From positions 806,001 to 870,000 of the forward strand of contig OZ004598.1 of the NCBI GenBank assembly GCA_963924555.1: a DNA stretch of 64,000 nucleotides, read 5' to 3'. Positions 11,001 to 25,400 of the stretch are shown here, in pieces. This DNA comes from Crambe crambe. Lineage: Eukaryota; Porifera; Demospongiae; Poecilosclerida; Crambeidae. Both the position numbers and the translations under genes were made by a program. The stretch's first letter is position 1. Each line of letters begins with the position of its first letter. The notes below the pieces were generated by a model. The model saw nothing but the letters and a program-made list of their open reading frames with translations, ran no database searches and was not told the origin of the DNA.

Positions 11001-12864
11001 GACTAAACTTAACTCCATCATGCCCAGAAAGTAATTATGTCGCTACTGTGGTTACCATGCTGATCTCACTCTCTCCCTCCCTCCAAGGTTGTGGCTGGAC
11101 ACAATTAATGCCCTGAGGCCAGTGGAGATGCAGCAGCTACGACCATACACTCACCAGGACTTATCCGAGGACCCTCTCATCGTCCTGCGCTGTGACACCA
11201 GAGCATTAAGGTACGAAACATCGTTATCCAGCCAATTTTCCCATAATTGTCCCAGCCCATAGTCCAGTCCAATTCTTATTAGCAGCTATGGCATTAGACT
11301 ACGTCCAGACAATATTACAGGCCCTTTTATCTATGCCTGTATTTATAATGAACTTAAAGTGCAAAGGTCAGGGTAGGTATCTTCACTGCACCTGCACAAT
11401 ACATGCATGTATGAATTGACGGACCTGCCACACGCCATGCATAACAGGTGTCCTCCCATTTTTGATCTGATCCTTCGCTGCCTTGCTGCGTATACCTCCA
11501 CTTCCAAGACCTGGCTCCACGAACAGTCCCACATCCAAAGCTCTGTCGCTACAGCTATGCCTGACTCATCCACTGGTGGTCACATGACCAAACTGGAGCG
11601 GGAAGAGCTATGCATTGCTCTCAATGCTACACAAGAGAGTGCTATCATTCAACTACTGTTGGAAGTATGTCTGACCACTGAACAAGATAAAAAGGTGGGC
11701 TATAATTAGAGTATCTTGAAAGAGGTGCACTTTAATTAGAGAAAGGTGGGCTATAATTAGAGTAACATGTATATAATAGACTAATAAAAGGATGCTTTCT
11801 GGGTAGGATATTTCTCTATTAATCAACGAGTATAACTCATCCCCTCATTCTTATACTATGTTCCTCTTAGTTGGAATCTTCACTTGGACCTCAGTTGTCC
11901 CCTCGTCGAGAGATCCAGTGTCTCATCTGCTCATACCTCCATCACACCTTCATAGACGAACCAAGTCTTGCCAAGCTGGTCCATTTCCAGGTTCTACTAT
12001 TATGCTAATAATTATTTGCTGCATACTCTAATTAGCAGGGTCACCCCATCATGCAATAGTTTCATAATGTGCTGCTACCCTAATTTGCAGGGTTATTATC
12101 AATGTGATAATTGTCAGGGTTCTCCCCCTTCCTCTAAGGCTCTCCCATTTAAACATGATACTATTACTAATTGCAGGGTTATCCCACTGAGCTGATTCCC
12201 ATGATGGTGGCTGGCATTCCCTCCATGCACATTTGTCTGGATTTCATCCCTGAGCTCCTCAATCAACCTCGCACCGAAAAACAGGTGAGGTACATTACAC
12301 AGCATGCAAGGAGGGATCGGCAGGAAATGCAACTATATTGGCTTCTAAACTAACTTCTGACTTCTCCTTCACTTCCTTTACAAACAATATAATTGCCATT
12401 GATAAGATTTGTATCTAACATTCTTGATAAAGGACACCATTGCTTGACTCGATTAACAGACAAATATGAACTACTATCTTGATTGACAGGTATTTGGAGT
12501 GCAGCTGGCAGCTCATGTGATCCACCAGTATCCAGTGCCGGAGACCATGGGTGTGGCTAAAGGCATTTTTAAGAGACTGACGCTCCTTGCTGGAGAGATA
12601 CCCAGCGATATGAGGGAAGGATACTTCCTGGCCATTCTTCCCTCAGTGCTGTTACTCTGTCAGACCTTCCCTCCCCTCTGCTCCGATGCCACTGAGCTCC
12701 TGGTCCATCTGATGAAGATGTACCAGCCAGCTGATGGATCTCTGAGCTCCGTACTGCTCACCAGAAGAGATGAAAGTAGTGGAAAGAGAGAAAGCACAGA
12801 CTTGCCTCTTGTCAAGGCCATTAAGAATACTTTCAATGAAATTGTAACTTTCATCACTGCATGA
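4297..12864 (+). CDS. INTS2: Integrator complex subunit 2 (INTS2), 22 coding exons
   Basis: Structural subunit of the nuclear Integrator complex, which cleaves snRNA 3' ends and terminates paused RNA polymerase II. Exons: 4297-4584, 4854-5139, 5221-5334, 5685-5913, 5978-6146, 6249-6452, 6810-7274, 7596-7759, 7893-7964, 8071-8191, 8382-8447, 8530-8664, 8781-8969, 9234-9360, 10098-10268, 10400-10465, 10826-11030, 11088-11210, 11448-11694, 11871-11990, 12177-12284, 12490-12864. They join in frame to 1347 residues; human INTS2 is about 1200. Recognition rests on blocks matching the family: SSLLPVV...[31 protein letters not shown]...[18 protein letters not shown], and AKLVHFQGYP...[16 protein letters not shown] near the C-terminus. 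The extra length is largely an acidic, glycine-rich insertion in exon 7. Intron 13 uses a GC donor. The neighbouring death-domain gene converges from the right. Identity is sure; a few exon edges are less so. Confidence 0.93.
7978..8039. repeat. (GA)n microsatellite in INTS2 intron 9
   Basis: About 31 uninterrupted GA dinucleotides starting 13 bp after the exon 9 donor. Open frames through it are artefacts. Confidence 0.95.
8285..8306. repeat. Poly-C tract in INTS2 intron 10
   Basis: Twenty-two consecutive C residues followed by an A-rich run. Confidence 0.9.
8668..8714. repeat. (CATA)n microsatellite in INTS2 intron 12
   Basis: About twelve CATA repeats starting right after the exon 12 donor (AAG|GTGCAT). 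Confidence 0.95.
9873..9911. repeat. Small foldback repeat in INTS2 intron 14
   Basis: CCAGGCCCTCC (9873-9883) is followed by its exact complement GGAGGGCCTGG (9901-9911). The left-hand sequence TACCAGGCCCTCCAC also occurs near 9510. A direct duplication of GACCTTTTAACCTT-type sequence flanks the region on both sides (about 9367-9415 and 9948-9975), suggesting an insertion. Confidence 0.5.
10590..10770. repeat. Minisatellite (AGGACACTTCTAATACC...) in INTS2 intron 16
   Basis: Four or five copies of a roughly 45-bp unit containing AGGACACTTCTAATACC, AGGACACCTCTCT and AATAATTATC. Related CTAATCAGGACACTT sequence appears at 43460-43585, so this is a local expansion of a dispersed repeat. Confidence 0.7.
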
Positions 12865-13402
12865 TAATGCTATAAGAAAGACTTCATACAGTGTGTACAG
12901 TGAGGGGAATAGCAAATTTTATATTATTACTTGGCTCCTCCATGAAAGAGGTGCAGAGATTAGATGCAGAGATTTTCATTTCTTGGTAAGACGTGCCGTG
13001 CCCTCTTGTGGATGTAAGAACTTTTCCTTGCAAAGATGAGGGAGAGTTTTGAGTGCATCCATGGGGGAGTAGTGATACTCCACAATAGGATTACCCAGAC
13101 CAGAAGACAGGATGAAGCATCCAAATCCTTCCTACATAATTATAGCTTCAGGGTACGGCTACATATTGCAGAATATCAAAGGGATGTAGTGCCTCTGGAA
13201 GAGTTGTGAGCATTGTTTTTGGTAGCATATGGAGGTGCTTCATTTATTTAATTAATATGATTTTGGGATATTCACAATACATTATTATATGCAAAAGAGA
13301 GTGTAATGTTAATGGAAAGTGAAAGCAATTATAATTATACTCCTGTTTATCTGAACATACTTGGATTTCACAGTAGCTATACAACTAGCCATGGTAGCTA
13401 GC
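12865..13402. other. Convergent intergenic gap
   Basis: About 540 bp between the stop of INTS2 and the stop of the death-domain gene. It should hold both 3' ends. I see no clear AATAAA for INTS2 and no further coding signal. Confidence 0.5.
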
Positions 13403-16400
13403 TCATTTTAAATGTGATCTTTCAATTGTCGATGCAATGTCTTCACGGTTGACCAAAGGGTCTCTGAGGGCTGTGCAGAGGTTGGTCCATGATAGTGGCA
13501 CACTCCCTTTCCCTTGGAACCAGCATTTAATGACTTCCTTCACACGCTTCCTCACATCTGAGGAATGGTTACTTGCAATGGTGTCAGTGTCCGACTCTGG
13601 CAATCCAAGAGCCTCTGCAAGGTCATCCCATTCAGTAGTTATGCCTTTTAGTGCAACCTTCACATCACGACAACCTTAATTAGCAAAGAGAATTCATAAT
13701 GACAACTATGCTAGACCGACTGACTGACTGTTCAAAGGTCAATTGCTACATATGTGCATGTGTGTCACTCATTGCATGGGAATGTATACGACCAAGGCAA
13801 GTCTGGCATAGTTGGTATGGGTCTGCCAAGTGAGGAGAGAGAGAGAGACCAATAATAAGAATAGTCTGGCATAGTTGGTAAGGGCCTTCCAAGTGAGAGG
13901 AGAGAGAGAGAGAGAGACCGAAAAGTATGGTTCAAAGGTCAGTTGCTATGTAGAGCAAGGCACCAGTAAGCATAGTCCATGGCCAGTGAAGAGAGCAAGC
14001 CAAAGACTGCAGTAAGCTTATAAGTGGCCTCACTAGAAGAAATCAGCCCAATAGCATGGATGCAATATCAAATGCAAATGTGATTGCCACAGATTGTGCG
14101 GACTAGTCATTATAATTCTTAGTTTGATAATACTCACTGATATTATCTTCTATCCTAGGACTTTTGGGTGGGGGGATTTGGCCAGGGTCTTGATCCTACA
14201 TGTATGATAGAGATTGCAGAATGATTTTCTGAGGTAAAATAATAGCTATACTTATACCTTTGAAAACCAAACCATTTGAGGACCTTTAAGATAAACTACA
14301 TACTTCTTATCGAATTTACATCTCATGAAATTATCGCTTCCCTCTCCCAGACACAAGTGGTCTTTCACTGGAGAACTGTCATGCTTGCACTTGAAGCCAA
14401 ACTTGTACTGCACATCAGACTTGTAGTTCAAAAGTGAGGTTACTCTCTTTAAAGAGGACTTGATCTCTTTAAGTATGGCAGGACATACTTGTTCATTTGA
14501 TGCACTAGATTGAGGATTACGTGAAAGTGCTACTGCAATATATGTGGGACGTGATACAAGAATGACTTGATTATCCTTCACGAAGAAGTTGACCATATTC
14601 TTCCAGATTTCATCTTCATTCAGTATCCAGTAGGAAGTGATGTCAGCAATCATGTGGGAAAATATACCCACAGGCACGAAACCATAATCATAGTGTATCA
14701 TCAAAGGAGCTGGGTTTTTATTAGTGGCCTCAATTTCCTCCAATGCAGCCTTCAATTGATCAGCTGTAGCATTTTTCAGGATGCATGGCATGAAATAGGT
14801 AGAACTGGAGATCACTGTCAATATCTTGAGGTGTTCAAGAAGCTTAACTAATTTATCCAAAGGGAGGTGATTGGATTCATCATTGGATTCATCATTGGAT
14901 TCATCGCTGTTGGTTTCCATGGCACGAAAAAGATCCCTTTTTGAAAACATTCCTTTTCTGCTGAATTTTTCAATTATACCTGGACCAACTTTTCTTGCAT
15001 TTTTGAAAGTGTGGACAACCAGCTGTGTGATGCTGTCATAAATGACCTGCATATCACAAAAAATTTTGTTTTTAATTTCTTTCACTTCAGGGTAATACAA
15101 GACTAGTCCCATGCAGTGATGAAGGAACCAGAGAGCATCTTTTAATTCCTTTGAATCAATTCCAAGTTTCAGTGCTTGCTCTTCACAATCATTTAGAGAC
15201 ATTATTGGGTTACTGTTGATGTCCTTGCGCATGTAGAGACTCAATATTAGCCAGGCAGCTGGAATGGAGATCCTTTTGAAGTTAGATTCAATTACTTCCT
15301 CCAGGATCTTGCGAGTATTTTTTCTGTCATCATCAGTACCGTTGTAATTATCCACTGCCAAAATAGGTTCATTTTCTTTTGGAAACAGTAGGGTACCGTC
15401 TTTATAAAAACTTGTGTTCTTAACTCTTTCTTTAAGAGATGTTTGCTTTCCTGGTAGTTCTTCACTTTTTATCAAATCTAAGTGTGTCCCAACAAAAAGG
15501 GCCCTGGAACAAATGGGATATTTCTCAGACATATCTTTATCAGATTCCTCTGGACTTTCAATAGGATCTTTGATGTCACAGGGGTTACTGCAGCAAGCAA
15601 TGCTTGAAAGAACTTGGAACAGAGTTTCCTCTGTGGTAATGGTTGATTCATTTTCATCAGTAGATTCACCATTAGGATAGGTGTAACTGATTTTGAATGG
15701 TTTATCAAGCTGATCGATAAGTCGGTGATAAAGAAGATAGAGGGAAGGACCCATTATGAGGGCAGACAACATATCAAGGAACTCAGGCTGGCCACCAGTG
15801 TCGGTATTGATCAAGAGGATAAGGAGATCATTAAGCAAGATCTTGATATCATTTTCAAGATCCGTATCTGGTGATGAAAACATTTTGTCATGTGTTTGTT
15901 CTAGATCCTTGCTTGTCCCAGTATTGCGAGGAGGGGACATCATTTTAACAATATCTTCCCTTTTTATATCTTTCTTTTTTAAATCTTTCCTTTTTAAAAG
16001 TGGCTTGGATGGTTCAACTGGCATATCTTTTGCTTGTGAAGAATCCTTTTGGGTTAATTGACTCAATAATTCATTAAGCATTTTATCTTCTTTGATGAAG
16101 CCTTTTAGTTTGGACCACTCAGATGAACCTGAATCACTTGATGAGATTGTTGCCATATCACAATGTATGTTCCTTGTGTCCTTCAGCTGGATCAAAATCT
16201 GCCCTGCACATTCAGCAACTCCTGTGCTAATTGGAACTTTTCCTTCCTTAAAAAGATTAGAAATTTCTCCCATCAAGCGCTTTATTGTGGACGATTTTCC
16301 TGATCGTGGAAGGCCAGCATGAATAAGCCTAGCCAATTTTATTTTCAATGCAATCTTTTCTCGGATGGCTTTATAGTAAGCTTCCCTATGCTGAGCATAA

Positions 16401-19400
16401 CTTTCACCTATATAATAAAAGATTTAGTAATAAAGATAGACTTAAATGCTTAAATGTTTATTAATAATATTATAGCCAGATGTATATGTAGGTTTGCATT
16501 AAGCAAACCAGAGTTAACATATTGCGTGGGTGATATCACAGGGAGTATGCCAACAGTAAATTGCATTAGCAGGCAGTTGGTACACCTGAATTCAACGGTG
16601 CCAACAACTGGTAAATGCAGCTATCATTGGGATGGTGTCACTCAACACATTAACCAGCAGGTAGCTCACCGTCTTGCCCAGGCACAAAACCAAGAAGAAG
16701 CCTCAGGTCAATCCAATGCCCCATATTCACCTGGTCATCCAGGTCAACCAACGAACCCCCAATCTCTAAGTCTAATAAGCACTCTATCAACTCATTTCAA
16801 GCATGGTCGAACATAATATGTACATGCACAGACATCAGAGATGGTTCGGGGGTTCTAGTATACAGGCACCTGTTGGAGGTATCCCTCCTGCTTCATTGAA
16901 AGTGGTGGTACTTTGTCCTGTGATGTCTGGGGACTTGGTTGAGAGTGAAGAAGTCTTCAAGTCATTATGATCGTCTATAGGCTAATAGAACAAACTCACC
17001 AGATACAATTTTTTTCCCTGAGTCTAATAGCCTGCATGCGCACTAGAGCTCATCACTTACCAACACCATATTAGCGACATGGCACTCAGGGCTTGGCTAG
17101 ATTATCGTTCTGCATACAGATGGCTCAATACCCTAGTTGCAAATGAGACACAGTCAACTTAGAGCATCTTCTATCTGCCAATGCAGCAAAACCTCAGATG
17201 CTACCCTCCTTGACTGTAGGGACAGCAGCACCATCCACCAAATAAAGGAAGATCCCCTACACTAGCTGTGGAAGCCTTTATCACTTCCCTAGGAATTCCC
17301 CAATCATCTAGCTCTAATAACTTATCTGCAGTACTTCCAGTCATACACTATAGCACCAGCCACTATCAAACAGGGATATGGCAAGACCTTGTGCTCACAG
17401 AATTAATTAGTGTCACTACCCTCATCAGAACCTTCCACCTCTTCTGTGCATGCAGATCTAGCAGCCGCAACACTGTCACAAAGCACGATCAAGCTGTAAT
17501 GTATCAGCTATCCGCTTCTGGTATATTGAAGAGGGCTATGATACCCCATATCACTACTCAGATATCTTTCTAAATGCACAAGACATGATACAATGCAGAG
17601 TTCTAAGATTGATGTACAAAAAGAATACAACTTCCTCTCTTACTATTAGCTACAATCAATTGTCGGGAGGTTCACTACTCCACTTTCATCACCAGCAGTC
17701 AGCAGGTATTGTCTTCTCAGTTATGAGGAGCTGCTTTTGTAAAACCATTATTAATCATAAGTGCTTTCACAAGGTAACCATAACCATGCCAGCTTGGTTG
17801 GTTTGCTTATCATATCGTATAGCCGGAAATATTGACGGGAATTATATTATACGATTACCTCATAAAAATACCATTGACGGTATTTAATTTGACGGAATCT
17901 GAAATCACGCAAAATAAATAATGTGCATGCGTCGTGCATGTAAGCTGTGTACAGCTAGCTAGCCATATAGCTATCATCATTTAGCATGAGTTCTCCAGTT
18001 GTGTTAGGGGCCATCATGTCTGGACTCCAATTCTTTGGAGAAACACTGATAGTGCTGCAATCGTTGGACACATCCCTCGAAGAATTTCAGCTGCTTGTTC
18101 TCTCTTTCTTTATAGATGGCTCTACAATTCGTTGCGCCATCACAAGTTCAAGGTGCTATACTCCTCCAGGGAGGCCTATTAGTTTTCTTTGACTTTCTCT
18201 CCAGCAGTGGTGTTGAATTAATGGAACGCAATGTATCGCAAACTTAATGACTTTTTGACGGTTTTATTTTTGGCGATTTTATGCTTAAACTACCAAAGCA
18301 TCAAATTAAAATTCATCAATATTCTAGTCATAATTATTCGAGATGGCTTAATTTTTATGCTACTCTACTGCCTGAATCACTCTACAGCTACTACTGATAA
18401 ATTTGCTGCAAAAATGACCCCACTCAGTATGGCAGCTACGCTTCCAGGCAGCGACGCTTCCAGGCAGCCCTTACCTTCAGGCACTGCCTAGAAATTGACT
18501 GTTAAGGTGGTTAAGTAAAATGGTAGACTATCCCAGACCCTTTGTGCTGCCTATTTACCACTGTTGCAGATGTCTCTAAACTTCATGATGAAATGTTATA
18601 CACCCTCGCCTTTTATGGCTTTCTCCATGCCAGCGAATTCTGCACCCCCCACCAGATCTCCTTCAACCTGGCCATCCATCTATGCCAAACTGAAAGTTCT
18701 CTTCAGAACAAAGCACACATTAAAGCAAAGACAGACAAAACTTGGAAGGGAACACAGTTGCAGATTAGTATAACAGACATTGTAAAAATTCCTGAAATGC
18801 CGTGAATCCAGTCAAGCAATGCCTACAATACTACATGTACGTCAGCATCATAGCTAGATAGGTTAGTACAATCAATACACCAACCACTGTATTTCTATCC
18901 AGGATTTGAGCATTATAGTCGCCACCCTCGATTAGTTGCTGTACTCCAATTAGAGCACACTGGCCACACCCACATAAATATCATTCATATCTTGTTTGAA
19001 GCGGTCATACAATGATGCATTCAAGCTCAAAGTGATAGGCTGCACCAAGACTACCACCGATAGAGGAAATTTAGTGTAGATGAACGGAAATGGACAAGAA
19101 GAGAACAGAGGGGGACGAAGAAGAGCTAGTAGCCTGGATAGAAAAAAGTAGAGAAGGAAATTACTGCCCTCAAATATTCGCCTCCCTTAAGGGTGCCGAT
19201 ACATAGTAACTGAGGCATGTGCTACTACAAGCACTAATTAACCACAAACACTACCGTGCTAAAATAACAGATAGTAAACACAATAGCAGCTGCTGCTCTG
19301 GCACATCTAAAATCCATGCTAGCATGATTAAAATACAAATCACTGCAACTCAGGAACCAAGCATGGGAATGAGCCAATATTTTGCATACAATAACTATGA

Positions 19401-22400
19401 GGTAAGGTCTAAAAAGTTACGATTTGTTTTAGTTCATATCTATTCTAGAATTTCCAGAATGCGTGGCCCTGTGTGGATATGTAGAAAAGTAAAATATAAA
19501 TCAACAAAAACTCATCGTAATTTTGATAGAAATATGTATAGGAAGCTTCATAACAAAAATTAGCCATAGAATCCAAGCGGTCTTCGAGATGCAACACAAT
19601 TTACCTTGAGAATGAAATCTGTTGTAGCATCTGTGAAAATCATCAGGCACTCTTCATTTTTGGTGTGTGTAGTACTATTTTAGTATGTAATAACTTGGTC
19701 CAAGTTAGATATCTCTAAGGCAAATAGTTTTAAAGCTATTCTTCCATAGCAACCATGCATGGGCGGGATGTATCGGCACCCTTAAGTAGTCGCTGCTAGT
19801 GCCAGTGATAAAAATAATAGTAGCCGCAATGTTTGATCGTGGAAATGTGGTACCTGTCTTTTTAAGAATCATTTGCTTGTATAATATATTGTTGCATCAC
19901 AACAATGAAAGAATTCATTTTGGGTGGTCCCCCCTCCCAGCCTGTAGCTAGCTATGATTGGTAACTTACCTGAACTAGGGTAGGAACTGACTGTGGATGG
20001 AGTAGAATCTGGATACTGAAGTTTCAGTTCTTCTGTTAAGTTTGTAATATGCACTCATTTCACACATCATTCTCACAGTCACTTTGTACCTTTTTGAATC
20101 CTTTGAGCAAGTCTTTCGTGACCGATACTTCGGAGTACTGCTATCAAGCTCTCCCAAGATGGTTTACCACTCTTCTTCATCACATCATCTAAATGAAGGA
20201 GCCAACTAAAGGTCAGTTGAGAGCATAGCTCCTTCACATCAAGGATGCTTATACCATCCAGTTGGTTCTGGAGTCCCAGAGCTCTACCCAATTGCATCAA
20301 TTCTTCCTTATTTAGCCATCTCAAGTATTCAGTGACTTCACGATGATCACTATATGTTAGTTGCACTGCATGCAATAGATACACAGCAAATAATAATCTA
20401 GCAATGTACATTATAAGTTAGCTAGCATACTCTAAAGTTGATTGCTTGTTGTAGTGACAAACACTGAAGCTTCCATAACATATGCACATCAAGCAACATA
20501 GCTACACTAATTGTTCTGCTAAGCCCACAAGAAATTTTACCATTGCACTACAATCAACTGCAAGAAGCAAACCACTGCTTATAGTGAGCATATGCTGCTT
20601 AATGTACAAGATGATTTTGGGTGGGCATAATTTGTAATTGCTTGCTTTACAAGCCTGATGAGTGGGAGAGGGGATAACAGCAGGATAGTCTGCAACCCAG
20701 AGCTGGTTTAGAATACCACATGATAAGATTGCAAAGAACCAGCAGAAATAGCTTAGAAAAGAGTAGCTAAGTCAATAAGTAATATTTAACCAGTAATAGT
20801 TAGCAAGGTGAGCTGAACAAAGGCAACAAGAAAATCAGTACCTGTTAATATGTGCTTATAAGGGAGGAGTGCCTAGTAATGAGTGACTACGGTAAGCCCA
20901 TTTTGAAGGCACGCATCATGGACCAGCATAATTGGTAGCATTAAAATAGTCTTCTCCCCGCTCTTAGGCCACTATTTGTTGATCATAAGTTTCTCATCAG
21001 ATGGTTTTGCTCAGACTGATGAGGCAGGCAGCATAGTATAAGCCATTATGTCATTATTTTGACAGTTCTATTCAGTCATTTTCTTGGAAAAACCACACAA
21101 GTTGATACAGTCAGAAGTGATGCGGTATAGAAATTCAATTATAATGGCCAAATCCTGTAGGTAGAGTAAACTAATGCGGGCGGGGGATGAGGAACTTGTA
21201 ATCAACCAATAGTGGCCTTAGCTATGATTGGTAACTTACCTGAACTGGAGTCTGTGGATGGAGTAGAATCTGGATGCTGAAGTTTCAGTTCATCTGTTAA
21301 ATATCCACTCATTTCACACAACATTCTACAGTTACTTTATACCTTTTTGTTGTTGAATCTTTCGAACAATTCCGTGCTGACTGATAGTTCTGAGTGCTGC
21401 CATCAAACTCTCCCAGGAGGGTTTACCACTCTTCTTCATCACATCATCTTCCTGATTGAGCCAAGCCAAGACCAAATTACTACATAGTGGTGTTGTCATC
21501 TTATGCAGGTTGCTGTAGCGAAGTCCCAGTTCTATACCCAATTGTACTAACTCTCTTTTCCGTAGACTTCTCAAGCATTGAATGACTTGAAAATGATCAT
21601 CGATTGTTAGTTGTACTACATACAATAGATACACAGCAATATCATAACTATGTTATTGTACAGTATTTATTTAGCTGATTCATTTTTAAATTTTCATAAG
21701 TTACATTTACAGGCAAGCTTAGCAAAGAGGAGCTCTAAACCAGTGAGAAAACAGAAGTTCTAAGCAGAAATATAGCTAGCTTATAACTCAGTAAGGTGAG
21801 CTTAACATATAGCAGTAAGAAAACCACACATGTCCAGAATTGCCATCAAATGTCTTTATGGTGAGGTGCACCTAGTAGCAAGTGACTATGGTAAGCCCAT
21901 TTTTAAGGCATGCACCATGGACCAGAAAAAAAATTTACATACCAAGTAGAAAACTAAATAATGTAATGTAATGTTTCTGCTCTTACATGCACTCTAGAGC
22001 TCTTCCCATCTCAGTATATACTTACTACTGTCATAAAAGAGCTGGAAATTACATGTCATCTTCTTTTTCTCAGCCATTGCTCAGCAAATGCTGGTAGTAA
22101 GGTCAGCAGAATGGAATGCCATTTCCCCCCTAGCTACGCAATTAGACGTCACATACATACTAATATTGCATTATATTGGCGACCCTTTCCAAAGATATAG
22201 CTTACGAATATAGCACTAAAGCTAGCTAGTCAGCCATGAAAGCTTCGTGCACAGAGAATCCAGTCATGTGGAAAAATCATTAACAACTAAGGTGGCTTAT
22301 AAACTAAGCTGTTATCTGTGCTACCTTCAGTACCTTATTGGTCTTCCTTGTTGGTCTTCCCTATGCTTTAGTTGGCGTTCTTCATAGCATGAACTAGCAC

Positions 22401-25400
22401 CTAACTAGCTGGCTGGATAGATGGAAACCCCACCCCTTGAACAGCTTATTCATATGACGACCTTTACCAAATACTCTAGGTAACTGCTCTACTTGGTATG
22501 CGGTTGGCTCTTGAAAAAAAATTACATGCCAAGTAGAAGAATAAACTTAAATTATGTCGTAATGTTTTTGGTCTCACATGTACTCTAGAGCTTCATTCTT
22601 CCCTTCTCAGTACTGACTACTGTCATATTAGAGCCAAAAATTAAATGCCATTTTCTAATTTTCAGCCATTGCTAACACAGATAGTTCAGTGAGGCCAGCA
22701 GGACGCCATTTTCTTTTCTCTACATAGAATAGGTACGGAGCGCAACTTGAAAGGCCTATGGCTAAGTAGTTATGCTTCGAACTTAAGACTAAAGAAGAAA
22801 GGCTTCAAATATAGCACTAAAGCTAGCTAGTCAGCCATGAAAACTTCGTGCAAGGAGAATCCAGCAGCATGGAAAATCACTAAAACTAAAGTAGGCTTTC
22901 CAGCTTATATGCTTGCAAATATAAGCTAATTATGCTACCTTTGGTACCTTGTTGCTCTTCTCTAGGCTTTAGTTAGTGCTTCATAGCGCCAGAGAGCAAG
23001 TCTCATGCATGCTCTAGTTCGAAACTCCACCCCTTGTTAATGGCATTAATGATTCTGTTTGGTATGCGGTTGCCCTTGGAAAAAAAACAAAAAATAAAAT
23101 AAAATGAAAAACAAATAAATGCACTCTAGAACTTCATTCTTTTCATCACAAGAGCCAAACCATTTTCTCTTTCTCAGCCATTGCTCAACAAACACTGATA
23201 GTTTAGTAAGGCCAGCGGAACACCCCCACCCCCAGACAGATATGTATTTAGAAGTCACATACTATGTAATTTTTCATATCGGCAATCCTACCCAATACAT
23301 GCATGCTGAATGGTTAAGTGAGGTAGAGCTTAGACTAAAGCAGAAAAGCTTCAAATAATGTAGCACTAAAGCTAGCTAGTCACCAATAGCAGAGAGTTCT
23401 CAACTTATACACTTGGAAATATAAACTAACTACGCTACTTTCGGTACCTTGTTGCTCTTCTCTCTAGAGGCTTTAGTTGGCTGACTCTAGTTTGAAACCC
23501 TGTCTCTTGCGCGGCATAGCATCTATGGTTTTATAACACACCAATATCATTTTTCCTACTAACTTGGCAGGTGTGGTTTATCGATTTGCTGCTGCTGTTG
23601 GCCATGGAGAAAGCGTTTTAACATACCAAGAGACCATCTAGCTAGTAGTCATGATGTGGCTGAGCCTACCTTTCTGAAAGCCTTCTTTTTTCATGTTCCT
23701 GGATAACGTAAAGTCCTGGATAACGTAAAGACTGAAGGATGCCAGAGAATCAAGAGAAGAAAGCATCAGCTAGCTAGCTAGCCGGCCAGTCGATTATTGT
23801 CTGCTAGCAAACTCGTGATCCATTGATCATCATTCTTTGTCGGGAGCTCTAGGGGTAGGGGTAGGCATGGCCTGACTGAGTGTCCGAATAAGGTACCAAC
23901 TACCATTACATAATGGGTGAGTTATCAAAAGCTGAAAGGCCCTTTCACATGTGATCCTTTCCATCCCAAGCCCTAGCAAAGACACAAATCAGTGGTTTGA
24001 ACCATGGTCCCCTAACCCAGGCTTTGCCCTGTGTATCTAGGATTTTGCGGTTAAATAATTTCACGCATGCGTAAGCAGTGTATATCAGGTCCTATTTTTC
24101 CCCTCCCCTGAAAAAAAAAAGGCCTGGGTACGAGGCTAAGTCTATGATTGGTAATTAACTTACCTGAACTGGAGTCTGTGGATGGAGTAGAATCTGGATG
24201 CTGAAGTTTCAGTTCATCTGTTAAATATCCACTCATTTCACACAACATTCTACAGTTACTTTATACCTTTTTGTTGTTGAATCTTTTGAGCAATTCCGTG
24301 CTGACTGGTAGTTCTGAGTGCTGCCATCAAACTCTCCCAGGAGGGTTTACCACTCTTCAACATCACATCATCTTCCTGATTGAGCCAAGCCAAGACCAAA
24401 TTACTACATAGTGGTGTTGTCATCTTACGCAGGTTGCTGTAGCGAAGTCCCAGTACTATACCCAATCGTACTAACTCTCTTTTCCGTAGACTTCTCAAGC
24501 ATTGAATGACTTGAAAATGATCATCGATTGTTAGTTGTACTACATACAATAGATACACAGCAATATCATAACTATGTTATTGTACAGTATTTATTTAGCT
24601 GATTCATTTTTAAATTTTCATAAGTTACATTTACAGGCAAGCTTAGCAAAGAGGAGCTCTAAACCAGTGAGAAAACAGAAGTTCTAAGCAGAAATATAGA
24701 TAGCTTATAACTCAGTAAGGTGAGCTTAACATATAGCAGTAAGAAAACCACACATGTCCAGGATTGCCATCAAATGTCTTTATGGTGAGGTGCACCTAGT
24801 AGCAAGTGACTATGGTAAGCCCATTTTTAAGGCATGCACCATGGACCAGAAAAAAAATTTACATACCAAGTAGAAAACTAAATAATGTAATGTAATGTTT
24901 CTGCTCTTACATGCACTCTAGAGCTCTTCCCATCTCAGTATATACTTACTACTGTCATAAAAGAGCTGGAAATTACATGTCATCTTCTTTTTCTCAGCCA
25001 TTGCTCAGCAAATGCTGGTAGTAAGGTCAGCAGAATGGAATGCCATTTCCCCCCTAGCTACGCAATTAGACGTCACATACATACTAATATTGCATTATAT
25101 TGGCGACCCTTTCCAAAGATATAGCTTACGAATATAGCACTAAAGCTAGCTAGTCAGCCATGAAAGCTTCGTGCACAGAGAATCCAGTCATGTGGAAAAA
25201 TCATTAACAACTAAGGTGGCTTATAAACTAAGCTGTTATCTGTGCTATCTTCAGTACCTTATTGGTCTTCCTTGTTGGTCTTCCCTATGCTTTAGTTGGC
25301 GTTCTTCATAGCATGAACTAGCACCTAACTAGCTGGCTGGATAGATGGAAACCCCACCCCTTGAACAGCTTATTCATATGACGACCTTTACCAAATACTC

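Noticed and set aside
14252-16348. Stand-alone 698-codon GTPase gene starting near 16348
   Set aside because: The first codon would be TTG. The frame continues upstream to a clear acceptor at 16408, and the downstream end is a GT donor after FSK. It is one exon of the death-domain gene.
22990-23040. Possible tRNA-derived SINE (AGTTCGAAACTCC resembles a B box)
   Set aside because: No convincing A box at the right distance, and the sister sub-repeats lack the motif. Not enough to call.
23046-23358. Identical 70- and 79-codon frames repeated at +2924
   Set aside because: Conserved only because the whole 2.9-kb unit is duplicated. They overlap on opposite strands, have no domain and lie in an intron.
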